Part shown: one piece after another, positions 48,366 through 60,680 of the stretch
How the letters are laid out: each line of letters begins with the position of its first letter
Numbering within the stretch: the stretch's first letter is position 1
The notes under the pieces: model-generated
Told to the model about the DNA's origin: nothing
The model's input: the letters and a program-made list of their open reading frames with translations, nothing else
Databases searched by the model: none
Translations under genes and position numbers: made by a program
NCBI GenBank assembly: GCA_949130485.1
Contig: OX422184.1
Coordinates: forward strand, 16,268,324 to 16,332,323
Direction of reading: 5' to 3'
DNA length: 64,000 nucleotides
Source of the DNA: Agelas oroides
Lineage: Eukaryota; Porifera; Demospongiae; Agelasida; Agelasidae

Positions 48366-48967
48366 CTACGAAGTTACCATCCGAGCTGTAGCCAGTAGCA
48401 TGGACCTACGTCCAGCCACTTGCAATTGCCAATCTTCGGCCAAGTCCCCAACCCCCAAGTCGATCCGCATGTGTGGCTTCACCTTGACAGGCACAACCTC
48501 GTAACTACTGGTAGACGCCAAGAACTGGTGGAAAGGCTGCAAACATAAAAATTTGCCCTCATTGGCGCTGCAAGCTTCCTTGGACAATGAATCCGTTTGC
48601 CCATTCACTTGCCTATCGACGTTGTCTCCGTCTGACCTGCTACTGCTGTCCTGGCATTCCAGGTAATGTCTGAGTATGGTTGGGTTTGGGGTCTGACTCA
48701 GAGCTGCCCTCCTGTGAATTAGTTTCGGAGTCTTGGTGAGAGGCTGCATGCCATCGCAGGAGGACAAAGTTCGAGAACTTCGTTGCCAAAATGACAGAAA
48801 ATTAACTAAATAATCCACCAAGTTCTCTTCATCTGATTGGATAAATACACTACTTCCAATGCTCACCAATCGCACAGACCCTATAGGTTCTGTGCCTAAA
48901 AGTAGTGGCTCGCCTCCTGGGATTGTCTCAATGAAGAGCGTTTTTGGATGTGCTGGTTGAACGAATT
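48366..48967 (-). CDS. Unrecognised ORF, ~200 codons
   Basis: The frame stays open from about 48967, just after a TAA, to a stop at 48366. It contains LFIETIPGGEPLLLGTEPIG, VFIQSDEENLVDYLVNFLSF and a C-terminal PHMRIDLGVGDLAEDWQL. Composition looks coding, but no family is recognised and no ATG lies near its start. A candidate acceptor (gagacaatcccag) lies near 48920. It sits between repeat C and an inverted-repeat element, so it may belong to a mobile element. Confidence 0.4.
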
Positions 48968-49815
48968 AATGACAGGGTTGTACCCATTATGGTAGCTATA
49001 CGTAATTGGAATGAAGTAATAAATTATGCCTGTTGAGATTGTCGCTGAGTTTGCCCAGTGTGTTGTTCCTTGCCATCTGAAGTTGACAAGACTGCGTCAA
49101 AAGTCGTGATTTATGCACACAAAGTGAGAGGTTGAACTTAGAGACATTTTCAATCAGCAAAGTACAGCTTTCAAGGCCTACTCATATATGATAATCTACT
49201 TACAAACTACAGCACTGAAACTTGGGTCTGTTGCCTTTGGCTTCCTGTGTACTATCTGGCATGCACTATTTTGCATGGCACAGCTACCATTGGCATCAAT
49301 ACTTGATTTTCACATTGTCATTTTACTTTGCGATCTGAACTCTTGGAATCAACCGTTTTCTAAACAATAATCACATGTTACGATAAAGAACTAAGTCATT
49401 CAAGTCATCACAGTGTGTAAGAGAAAAACCCGAAGTATCAAATCTTCTACAGCAAGTGTTTGTTTTGATCAGCAGAGTGATGATGGAAAATGTCTCTAAC
49501 CTCTCACTTCATAAAGTAAAGCAGGATATTCTGATAGCATTTCATGCAAGGGACATTCTGATACCAGAGGATAGATCACATATAACAAAGGTTCTGTGAA
49601 TCAAGCGGGCATGCTGAAATTCAGTTTTTCCCTTGCTAAACTCCACATATCGTGGAGACATTAGCTTGATTGTTAGAATGACACTGTGATTGGAATAGCC
49701 CTGCCTTACAGCAGTACTTTGCTGATAGAAAATGTCGCTAAGTTCAACCTCTCACTTTGTGTGTGTAAATCACGACATTGGACACAGAATGAGTACAACC
49801 CTGTCATTAATTTTC
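48964..49815. mobile_element. Element with long inverted arms
   Basis: 'attaatgacagggttgtac' at 48966 and its complement near 49793, and 'caaagtgagaggttgaactt' at 49120 and its complement near 49745, form one inverted repeat interrupted on the left by about 130 bases. A third partial copy lies at 49485-49512. The interior has no recognised gene. Confidence 0.65.
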
Positions 49816-51200
49816 CACCGTTTTGGCGACCAACGAGGATGGGCACTGTGCACATGGTCAGCATCCTAAGCATCCTAACCCGCAGAAGCAACACCACTCC
49901 CATCGCCAGCGTGATGGAGGGCACACCAGCCGGGATCAGCAACATCGCTTGCATCACAGGAGGGCACACACCAGTAGTCTTGCTCTCATCACCAGCGTGA
50001 TAGAGGGCCTACACAGAGGCTCAAACATAGCCCCACTCCCTTGCCTTCCAAGCATCGGCAACGGCTGACACGGAACAAATCCCACTCTCAACCAAGCCGC
50101 TCGCCACAGCACACCAGACCGACTCGCCATGCACAACACAGACCGTCATCATCAGACAACTCGTGAGACAGCAGCCTGTTGTCGGACAGCTCCGACACTC
50201 ACTCAGACACATCTTCCAGTTTAGAGTGACACCACCACCGCTACCGATCCAAGCACCATCGTAACGCAGGAGGCACTCCTGTAGGCATCAACAATCATCT
50301 GAGGACAGCTGGGTAGCTGACATGGTAGTCAGCTGTGCGTCACCCATTCCTCACCACCTACGTTGCAACCTCAAGCAGGGTAAGTATGTACTTTATGTAA
50401 GTATTTTACATCACTATTGCTCCCCATGAACCCCCCTCCGTTGGTCCTTGGCAAGCGGCAACGGAGGGGGAAATCTAGCCATAGTATGCGTTCCATCACT
50501 GATCAGCAGACTTGGCTGGAGGCATGAAACCGGCATGCCTCAACTAGGATAGTGTATGATCAGACATTGCATTATCTATCAAACCATCATGGCAATGCTT
50601 TTCAAGCAATACACATCTAAGGCGCGCATTGAGTACGACTGCTTGTTCTGCCAGGCTGCTGGGCAGGATGCATACTTGCCATGGGATTGTCTGAGCAATC
50701 AAATCTTTGTGTATACCATCATCCCAGCTCATGCACACACCCTTGTGGTTTGTGACCAAACTTCACCATTTTGCGATGCCATCCAGCAGTCAACTCAAGA
50801 TGGGCAGTTCCAACGGGATCACTCCTTTCGTCTCGACTGTTCCATTCACAGTGAACCACCCCTTTCGCACTGACTGCCCCTTTCAGGACCGCCCACCACT
50901 CACATCCCACCTTGGCCCATCACCAAGAACAACCGCTTCCAACAATGTCACCCACGATGCATCGCCATCGAAATTTGCAAGTGGCACAATACCAGGAAGT
51001 GCAAACTCTTCAAGTGCCGGTATGCCCACTCGTGCTGGACGCAACCACACCCAGGCAAAGGGTGCCCAAATCACTCCAAATAAGCTCGGCCAAGCTCGAA
51101 CACCCTTACGACACGCTCAATTTGAGTGCGAGCATCCGGAAAAAGCTTGGGTTTCCAAACTGCTTACTGCAATTAAAATAGGTGTATGCATAGGGCGCAC
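49816..51200 (+). pseudogene. gag-like retroelement remnant with CCCH finger (DIRS/Ngaro-like?)
   Basis: In frame at 50964-51079 lies a C-x7-C-x4-C-x3-H finger (ICKWHN, KCKLFKCRYAHSC, then HPGKGCP), as in the gag proteins of tyrosine-recombinase retroelements. An upstream 'TWLEAWNRY' near 50510 fits the same gag type. 'SSDS'-type serine-rich coding lies near 50150-50220. Frames break repeatedly, so it is dead. Class assignment is tentative; no recombinase or reverse transcriptase was seen downstream. Confidence 0.5.
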
Positions 51201-51675
51201 TGGCCCCTGAAACTACCACAGGTAGCAGCTCACAAGCACACACACACTTTAGATTGTGTTGCTTTGTGTAATACGATGCTGGCTGGTATTACTTTGGGTT
51301 TTTCCCCTCATGTCGAATGGGGATTTTTTCCCAGGAAACCTGAAGGGCCATCGGGTCCCTAAATTATGCATTTCTTTAGTTGGCCCCCAGCCCATTACAA
51401 TCCATTGTCATTAATATACTCATTCTCAGTGCCTACACAGATTGGCCTTCTTGGGGGTGTTATCTTGGGGATTATCCCTGTGGGATATCCTAAAAGGGCA
51501 ATCCTACCGGCCAGTACTCCTAAGCAATCAGAGCTGATGCATCCATGGGAGGCACCCTGCTAGCCCGTTCGAAAGCCATTATTGTGAATGTGGGGTCAAA
51601 GGGATTGGGTACATGAATGACAATCAAGATATAATAAGCAAGCATTAACCTGTCTCCTGTACGTGGAGCCATCCA

Positions 51676-51856
51676 TACATTATAAGACTATTTAGTTGGA
51701 AATTGGGATTAATGTGGATGGCGGAGCAAGACTGACCAACCAGGGGGTAACCCTGGGCAAAACAGCACTTAGTGCATTCGCAACAGTGAGGTATTTGCAG
51801 CACATGGCTTGAAAATCAAAAACGCAGTTCACCTGGACGCCAAAAGCACCCACCCA
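51676..51856 (+). repeat. Repeat C, copy 2
   Basis: Direct repeat of 48054-48206. It has one ~20-base stretch (ccagggggtaaccctggg) that is absent or changed in copy 1. Confidence 0.7.
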
Positions 51857-53094
51857 CAGGTCCGGTTTTGGCCGTACCAATTTTTACGTTCACTTTTTGG
51901 AACTGCACATGTACAGACTAATGAATACCACACCTATAAACTTTGGCGCCGCAATGCTTTTTTTTTGTCAAGTCTGCAAGCATGAGTACATAACATTGTT
52001 TCACGGCTATAAGTTGTGCTATACCTTTAGCCATTGCCACTGGCTAAACCAAGGAGGTTGGAAGGGATGGGACACTGCTTTCTTTTGCCTAAGTATGTGC
52101 TAGGGAACTTATAGTTCACTAGCTGATGTGGTTATTCAAGGATATCCTGTGCTGTGGAATCAGTGACACTGCCAGTTGCTGTGGCCATGGTAACACTACA
52201 TGCCTAAGTGCAGGGCTAGAGAATGTGACATTGTTTAATTAACTAGTGGGTGTGGCTTAACCACACCATGGCGTGACTAGTTCCCAAGGTAATTGCTACG
52301 GCTCTGAGATGTATATGATCAGAGTGTATTCGTACCCCTAACACTAAGTCCCTGGCGTTTTGCCCACCAAAACATTTAAATACCTGGGCAGAGTAGCTAC
52401 TGTGTGCAGTTTTGGTGGACCCTCGTCAGTGATATATGTCTGGGCGAAAATATTTAGGGGTATTTAAATTTGTTGTAATGGTGGATTTTAGGGATGCTGC
52501 CAAATTAAATCTGCTACTTATCATATTCAAGAAGGCTCTCTTCTAACCCAATCTCATGTGGCAATGCCATGGTGATCATGTGATTTTCCATACAGTTTCC
52601 AAATAAGTAAGTCTACTTCCACGATCACTCTTCCTAACTTCTAGGAGCAAGAGACAGGAGTACGGCTCAATTTACTTTGAGCCATGATGACCTAGCTATC
52701 ATCTGCTATTTGAAAACACTTATCAGCCTGAGGACTAAGGCCTATTGGCACTCTTGTGTACAAAAGTTAGAATTGTGGTCCTTAGGCAGCAAGTCTGTTA
52801 ATGCTGTGCTGTGACAATGTAAAGTATGCTGTTTCGTGCCAAGAAGTTTCTGTCATAGATAGTAACTATGGCTACGTGGCTCATGGCCGAGGCTACATCT
52901 TAGCCAGACCGCTTGCTATGGCCATACATCTAGCTACATGTACTTGTGAACTGCTTGTTTTGGGAAAACTCATCTGGGCAAGTATACCTAAATTCTAAAA
53001 ATTATCAAGCCTAACATTCTTGATAAACCAATGAGTGAATACCACAATAAACAAGCACAGAAAGTTTCATACTGGTGGCCAGAAATTCTTCAGC
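51857..53094. other. Intergenic, nothing recognised
   Basis: No coding exon, tandem repeat or inverted element stands out. Confidence 0.4.
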
Positions 53095-53208
53095 CTCGTT
53101 CCCAACTCTCCCCTTGCCCTGACGAAAATTAAAACGGAGGGGGAAAGCCTGGTATCGATCCGCACGTGATATTGCGGCACGATGCCTTTGCACTAACCAT
53201 TAACTAAC
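53095..53208 (-). repeat. tRNA-like segment joined to a TAGCCTCGTTCCCA end
   Basis: The minus strand reads TGGTTAGTGCAAAGG, which is A-box like, then about 35 bases on GGATCGATACC, which is B-box like. It runs into a G/T-rich tail ending in GGGAACGAGGCTG, one end of the MITE family. It may be a SINE-like unit using that tail. Confidence 0.4.
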
Positions 53209-53714
53209 CTGAAACGTCACTCACGTGAAGACTGCAAAGTAGCTGCGAAGTATTGTCAGCTCAAGAGTTTGTTACTACAACTTGTTTTTTGTTGTGTAGC
53301 TTTAAAATGTGGTTGTGATTCTATTTTGTACAGTGCAGCACTAACCAACTAAAGTCTTTCTTCATAGCCTCGTAGCAATTTTTTCAAATCGGAGCACGGT
53401 ATTAAACAGTAAATAGGCACTCTTCTGTACATGCTGGGTACTTCTCCACTGTAGCTGCTGTTTGAGCCGTGCCGAGGTCTCACCGACGCAGTCACAGCTC
53501 ACTTGTTTCAGTAGTAATATTGTAGCTGTGTGACACTATGAGGTCACATGCAGATTTATGTATATAAGCAGCTGTATTTCTGCACCTGACGTGGCCCGTT
53601 TAGGCTGAAACGCCAGTCATGCAGTACAAAGTTTAAACACTTTTCATCTGTTAACCTGGTGTGGTATGATGCAAGGCCACAGCTCATTGGAAATTGAAGA
53701 ACCCTTCAGATCTC

Positions 53715-54160
53715 TACTGAGACAGTTGATATTCTAATATCATCTCTACTCCCTATTTCTCTATTCCATAAATTCATAGAACGTAATGAGAATGTACACT
53801 ACTATATAGTATTCTTGAGCCTATAGTGCGTGCATTATGAGAGCTAAAGTTGATGAGGTTGTGTTGCATACAGCAATGTATACAAGGAATAGTGACAGGC
53901 TATTAATGAGAGACTGGTACAAATTGTCTATCACAATTGGGATTGCTCACTGGCTTCCTTGGGTGAAGCCATGGGGTGTGATACACTATTTTCTCCTACT
54001 TAGCTGCTATAGTGATTCAGGTTGAAAGTGTAATGCACACAAAATAGATGTTACATGTGACAATACCTAAATTTATGTTGGTACACTTCCTGGTTGCTAC
54101 AGTAAACAGTCCTAAGTGCTAGTGAATATGCAGTTATTTCCTGTTAATCAAGCTTACCTG
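53715..54160. repeat. Interspersed repeat D, copy 1
   Basis: It shares 'gtgcattatgagag', 'gagagactggtac', 'acactatttt/cctcctacttag' and 'ttgctacagtaaaca' in order with 57905-58240. Part of it recurs at 60500-60650. Confidence 0.65.
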
Positions 54161-54294
54161 GTATTACTCAGTTAATGAGGGAGATCATGCTAATATTAAG
54201 AGATCCCGTCGGATTGATGGCTTACCATCCCCTCTGAAGGATGCAAAGGAAAACCTTTTACTCAATTTTAGGCTTAGTGCACCCAGAAGAGAAA

Positions 54295-54365
54295 TAAACC
54301 TCTGTTGCAAGTGGGGCTGAAACCGGGACCTTTCGGATCACAGTCAAGTGTTCCACTAGCATAAT
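54295..54365 (-). repeat. tRNA-like (SINE head)
   Basis: The minus strand reads TGCTAGTGGAACACTTGAC, which is A-box region like, then 'cccggtttcagcccc', which is B-box like, about 30 bases on. It is probably a tRNA-derived SINE or a decayed tRNA. Confidence 0.45.
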
Positions 54366-54646
54366 GGAAGCATACCATATAGACTAGTTTTCTACACTAG
54401 ACTGAGTCATATGTGGGAGTGGGGTTTCACTCGATCACTCAATTACTTTTGTCCCTACACCACATAGAGGTGCAATGATGTAAGAACAGCAAGGTTGTAT
54501 GGGAGTCTTAGCCCTTTAAATACTAAATTGATTTCCCTAAAGGTCTTGTGTAGACTAGTCCCACCTTCTTTCACCTGTATTTCCACTTCTGCCAGGAGTT
54601 AGCCCGAGAAACTTGATCCACAGTTTCGTTCAGAAGTTCTTTACAG

Positions 54647-55021
54647 GTTCATGACCCTGACCTCACCCACTCATTACTGAGCGTTCAATAGTCAGAGCCC
54701 TCTGACCAGAGAACACTCCTCCAGACTGAAAGCTGCCTACAAAGCCAGAAATGGAGCCCCTACAGGTGAAAAGACAGTTTTCTATGCTCGTTTGTACAAG
54801 AAAGCAGAAGAATGGACCCTCCAGCGCTGACCAGGCCCTTTCTATAGCCAGCTGCAACATCCGCCATGCACTGTCAGCCAGAGCGGTGCACCCACCCACC
54901 TCCCCCTGTCCCACCCTTTCTGCTAGCGCAGAACCTATCTTCAAAACGGAGTGCGCCAACTGATAACATGCGGCCAAATTTCGATGCCGACTATAGTCGT
55001 GATTCGTAGTTAAAGGGTTAA
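54647..55021. repeat. Interspersed repeat B, copy 3
   Basis: This is the most complete copy: 'cacccacctccccctgtccca', 'tttctgctagcgcagaacc' and the end AAAGGGTTAA. Short frames in it are not supported as genes. Confidence 0.65.
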
Positions 55022-57356
55022 GCAATAAGTGTAGAGACTACAGTTGCTACTGTAATGCATCCATCCCCTTGAAAGCACTTGACAGTGATCCTTATAAGTA
55101 TGGAATCTATGTTTGTTATTGTCATCCCTGTGCTTGCACAATCCACCAAGTATAACAGCACTGTCATTTTGTGGAGTCCTATGTGTAACCACACAGGGGT
55201 GACAAAATCACAATGTCCCTAACGCTGTTGCATGGTACTCTATGACTGAAGAATTAACAATGCATTGTGTTAAATAGATCTGGAACTTGGGGGTATATGT
55301 TTGAATGGAGCATTTAACCCTTTAGACATGAAAGACGGCGTCAGCAATTCATAGCTACGGCTAAGCGTTATCACAGCCCAGGGTGAAGAGCTACAAGCTT
55401 TGTATCCGGTTTGTGTTGAGGTTGAGGCCCCCCCTACTAATACAAGTGGGTTTGTCCAAAAGCCCTCAAGGGGCAGAGCACAACAAACGCTGGAAGCCCG
55501 ATTGGTCGTCAATCGCTTCGATCGTAAAAACGACTTATTGGGCATGTTTTCTTACAATGCCTGTAAGGATAAGCACAAGACTAATTACAGAGGTACAGTG
55601 ACCCTTGGGCTTCATAAATATTGAGACAGTTCTGGAGCTGCACCATGTTATCGATGAGAGAAGCCAAAACAGTACACACAACACACGGTAGTTAGCACCC
55701 TTTGTAAACGGTTACATATTACTCCAGATAAACTTACCTAGGTTTAAAAGAAACTTGTAGAGCTTTTTTCATTCCTCCTTTCATTGTGTTGAGCTTCGTT
55801 TGACTTCCCTGAAGCTGTTAAAGCTTGAAAAGAAGCTTTATAAAGTTGCAATCATGTGAGATTAATTTATTTGAGGTTTATTGCATTCCATTCAATTTTG
55901 ACTATATTGGGTTAAAGTACTTTCTCCATGCATAGCCTTGTTCCCAGGCCTTCCCACATCCACATCACTCCCATAACTGGACGGTGGAAGAACATGCGGT
56001 ATCTGGTGTACCAATAATGACATCCACACATCGTTTCGTGTTGACACTGGAGGCGATAAAATGACTCCAAAAAAATCAATCATCGGATAAGTGTATCTAC
56101 TGTCAGACACCTCGAAGAAAACTGATTGGGAATTGGAGGGGTCTTGGGGCATCAGATCAACACTAAAATCTCTTCAAAAACAACTTCAGAGAAGGCACAG
56201 ACAACGGTGTCAGAAAATATACACTTATCCTATGATTGATTTCTTCGGACCGCCATTTTATCTCTTCTAGTATCAACAGGAAACAATGTGCAGGTGTCAT
56301 TTATGGTACACCAGGTACCGTGTACCTCTGCTACAGTCTTGCAGTGTTCCCAAGTGTTTAGTCAGTTTTCCCTCCGAGTTTGAGTGTCTGAATATACCTG
56401 TCGTCCGATGATCGCTAACTTACTCCATGTGGAAATGTACTCAATGGTTCTGATCTACTTGTAAAGTACTTGTTCTGGTCTGGGGAGAACTAAGTTTTCC
56501 CTTACTAAATGTAATCAGAGCCTAATATTGACAACAAGCCAATGAAAGTTGGCGTGCACAATTTGAATATCAATAGGACAAAACACAAGGCAAGGTTACA
56601 TACAAGTAGCCAGAGAAAGTACTGATGCAATCCTGCACTTCTTTGTACCATGAATTGCTTGAGAGGAGGCTGTTTTTGGACAATCTTTCTTTGTTTATGG
56701 TTGCTATACGGTTATACATTAATTGGGTGAGCCTGAGCGAGTCCCACACTAGTGGTGGGTTTTCATTATATTAACTGTCATACATATTCCGTATGTCTCT
56801 TCAGACTGTAATTTAATGTAACTGCGTGCCGTGTGTGGTTTATAAATAACATTTTCACTCTGCGAACTATTATACTTTCCAGCACAAGCACAGTTTTCCA
56901 ATGGGTGAAGACCGCGAGGAGAGACGCTTGGAAGGAGTAGCTGGAGCGTGAACATTTACTGTACTAGGGCTGCAAGTTGTGAAGACAAGCCTGGCTACTT
57001 ACAGAATGCAGATGGCGGCTAGGATCCTTGGCCGGGACAGTTGAATAGCTGACAACATATTTATCATGCGTATAGCGACTTTTCAACATCTCTCCTATAG
57101 TATTTGTGTAAGAACTATGCATGATAGTGTGTTCAGAGCCAACAGAGGTCAGCAGGAGTCTAGACTTAACCCCTGCTCTATAGCTGCAGACATGCATGAC
57201 CTGTATGCTGTAACTGGTGATAAGACTGCTCTGCTTTGCTCGCCCAGGCTCACCCCACACTGTGAATGCAACTTCTTGTAAGAAATCTGCGTGTGGGGCC
57301 AGGGAGCCCTAACTTACAAACCTGCATGAAACTAAAACAAGTCCAATTTCAAGAAT
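55022..57356. other. Intergenic; TTAACCCTTTAG end at 55314, no gene recognised
   Basis: A TTAACCCTTTAGAC motif near 55314 mirrors the AAAGGGTTAA end of repeat B, hinting at TTAA-target elements. A MITE-family end (TAGCCTTGTTCCCAGGCC) lies at 55933 without a visible partner. The plus frame at 55400-55624 is unrecognised. Confidence 0.4.
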
Positions 57357-57790
57357 TCACACACCTCGTGGTGGCAAATATTGTTTCACCATCGTTGCTG
57401 CTCTCTCCTCTCCTCTTTCGTAAAGTGCTCTGCCTAACTGCTCCCATGAAGGATCAGGGTGAGTGTTGACCCAATACTTGCCAAGTTCAAGGTGTTTTTC
57501 CATCTCAGTGGATGACTGGTCATCGATCTCAATTAGTTTTGAGTCTGGGACATCAAGCGCACCCCCCACCTCATACCACTTCTGCACCTTCCTCATCACC
57601 TCCAGCACACTGTCTACCGTCAAGCTGGGATCTGAGGGAGAGACCAAGTAGAAGGGGAGGACAGTGAGGAGAACAAACATTGCATTCATTCTAGTCAATC
57701 AGATCATCAACATCATGTTAACTGAACAGGAACACTGATTTGAATCCTAATGTACACTGATGACATTGAAATGCACTGTCACTTACTCAT
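57357..57790 (-). CDS. Short Death-domain protein (2-exon model)
   Basis: The Death exon is 57631-57357. It starts after a strong acceptor (tggtctctccctcag) and ends at a stop. It encodes DPSLTVDSVLEVMRKVQKW, a helical middle with acidic residues, then HPDPSWEQLGRALYERGEE and YLPPRGV. The DPSWxxLxxALY pattern marks the late helices of a Death domain. A candidate first exon at 57790 holds only ATG+A before a GTAAGT donor (57786-57781) and joins in phase, giving a 92-residue protein that is nearly all Death domain. That tiny first exon is plausible but unproven. The exon at 45074-45324 is a paralog. A stand-alone Death domain would act as an adaptor or competitor in a signalling complex. Confidence 0.7.
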
Positions 57791-57904
57791 CCCGGACTTG
57801 TACTCTTAATCACACAATGTCCTCAACCAATGAAGTTCCTCATATCATGTCATGTGACAGCATGCTACAACAGTAGAACCCTAATTCTCCACTGAAACAT
57901 TCTA

Positions 57905-58250
57905 ACACAATCTCCACTCCCAGTTTCTCTACTAGTAATGAGCAGGTATTCTACTTGCATCTTAGAGCCCATAAAGTGTGCATTATGAGAGTATGAAGGT
58001 GTGTTGCACTCGTAAGGTAGGTAAGGACATGGTCACTTTCTTGAGAGACTGGTACTAATTGTTATCACACCTGAGGGTGCCTCTGGCTCACCAGCTTCCA
58101 TGGGGAAGCATAGTGTATGGTACACTATTTCCTCCTACTTAGTTGCCATAGTGACTCATGTTGACAGTGTGATGTACACAAAATGAACCACATGTGACAA
58201 TACACACACTTGCTAGTTGCTACAGTAAACAATGCTAAGCGTGAATAAGC
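57905..58250. repeat. Interspersed repeat D, copy 2
   Basis: It aligns in order with 53715-54160. It lies just upstream of the short Death-domain gene. Confidence 0.6.
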
Positions 58251-60680
58251 TGGGTTTTTTTTCCCTTTCTTTGAGTCAATAGTTAGGCTAGTATTAGGAG
58301 TATGCATGATGCCTTGCACCGTGTCATGCACCAGTTGTCTATGTGCATTGTGCATGCGGGTGGGGCACGCGAAGCAAGTGTCACAAATTGTGAGTTGCTG
58401 GTTAAGTGGGAACCCAAAGAACAGTACAAAACAACGGTAACGTGAAGAGTGAGCCTAATACCTGGCTTGTGAATTCTCTCCAGTATGTGCTTTCTACTTT
58501 TGAACTCTTTCTTGCTCTCTTCTTGCTCTCTTGGTTTCTATGGTAACAGATTTCGATAACAGAGATTTTCCATACAGTGTACAGTATGGATAATTTTCAG
58601 AAACTTTTGGTACTTTCTGCAGAAGTGAGGTAGTGAGACAACTTGAACAGTCATCAGCTGTGACATGAGATGATTGGAAGGGAATAGGAGGGTTTCACCA
58701 GCACTGCAGTCATACATGTAGCTAGTGTAAAAAGCTGTCACGAAGAAGGTGGACAGATACCATGAAGGCAGATACCATCAAGGCACTGATTCAATAGGTC
58801 ATACATATGGATCAAATATTTGGCAATATAACTTCCCAGTCAAACAGTTGACTGCCATGTGGTTGGTTGTAAGGTTTCCATCCTCCAACTAAAAGTAAAC
58901 TAACACTAATTGAATGCAAGGTGAAGCCTGAGTAATCACAAGGAGTAAACTCAACCTGCAAGCTTTGAACAAGGTATTCATTTACCAAGTCTCATTACCT
59001 GGCTCTTGTAGGTGGTACACAATGTTTGCAATGGGATTCAAGTAAATTATACTCCATTACACTAAGGTCTGTCAGACAGTTGATTCTTCCATCTCTTTTT
59101 TTGTGAATAATGATGAACAAGTGATGAAAGTACTCAGCTCTTCACTTGCAGAAATTTGTATACATCTATGTGCGTAGGTTACATGAAAACTTCTTGTACA
59201 TTTAAACAGTGTGCACCAGATGTAGGGATGGTGTAAATGTGTTGTGGTGTCGTTCCCATCTTGTTTGGCTGGTTTTTGAGGGTTCCATCCCTACATGCAC
59301 TTGTTTTCATTCGGAAAACTTTTTTGTGACTTTTTCCTGCTGTTTTTTTAATTTTTTAAAAATAGTAAGAGAGAAGATGGATGGTCTGTAAAGTATGAAA
59401 GCATAGAACTGTGTTGTTCATAAAGAACAAAGAATCATCATAAATTCAAATGCTTCCAAGTGAAAATTGTAAATTTATCTACGGGGTTTAGAAGCCCAAG
59501 CAAATCCTCTAAAACCCAAGTGCAAAGCACATGAGTTTTAGGAGGCTTTGCACACAGGCTTATAAATCCCATAGATCCCAATGCTGTGGTGTCAAACTGA
59601 TAGATACTCACTGTAAAACTGTTGCTGTAATGGTGTCTTACGACTCAATACTACATGTATGTGAGCTCTGGGCACGAAGTCTGCAGAGAGTTTTTGGTGA
59701 ACCCAATAGTAGTCCACAGGATCACATGATACAGCTGGGGGTCAGACTCCACAGAATCACCAAGCAAATGATTCCCCACTGGATGTTACTTTATAGACGT
59801 CATTGTGTCTAAGTAGGTACAGTGATTTCCTGATGAAACAGCTAGGCTTATCATCAGAGGGGACAGAGCAGCAACCATTCGTGAACGGGGTTGATAAAGA
59901 TCACAAACGTGAGTTATATTTGGATGTTCCAGCTTCTATGGACTACTTGGCGTATTGCAAGAATAAGTACTTGCATGTACTGTTTTCAGCCACCATGATG
60001 CTTTCTCCAGCCTCTCTTGCTGTACTTAGCTTGACTCTGGGTTGTGCATGTGTGTGTAGTTGTGTGGGCATGAGTATGTCATATGTGTGAGTTATTAAAA
60101 ATTAGAGGGTGGGGCTATGGTCGTCATGGTTCTGCAACAGTACTTTCATCTCAGGAACTTGAGTGTTGTGCTGTGCAATGAAGCCCCGGGAAGATCTTCT
60201 TCACTAGCTGTGAAAGGAGAAGCTGTGTAGGTCGGTTTTTACTCGGTTTAGCAGATGTTCCACAATTATGTCAACAGAATTTGCCGTATTTGTGCCGGGT
60301 ATGAAGCACTTTGATGCATTAGCTCTGGCAAAGCTTATGATAGATAATCTCAAACGATGGCTGGAGGACACGCTGTGCATGAGCGCGAAGCTATTTTATC
60401 GACCACGGTCATCACTCCCATATATTTTGTACGGCGAACGAGAAGCAGCCAACCCCCAGAGGGGCATGGCAATAAACATGCGATCCTATCACGCAAGTCA
60501 GCCATTTCTTCTTAGTTGCTACAGTGACTTATGGTGACAATGCAATGTCGACATTGGCTAATGACAGTTCAGATATGACAACACTGACATCTTGCTACCT
60601 ACTTTAAGCCTGCTGGAGTTGCTACAATGAAGAGTCCTAAATATGCTGGCATATTTTAGCATCCACATGTGCTCACTAAT
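58251..60680. other. Intergenic; three unrecognised plus-strand ORFs
   Basis: Open frames at 59531-59812, 59803-60090 and 60268-60537 are not recognised. The last overlaps a partial copy of repeat D (60500-60650). A small GATGTAGGGATGG inverted unit lies at 59218-59297. Confidence 0.35.
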
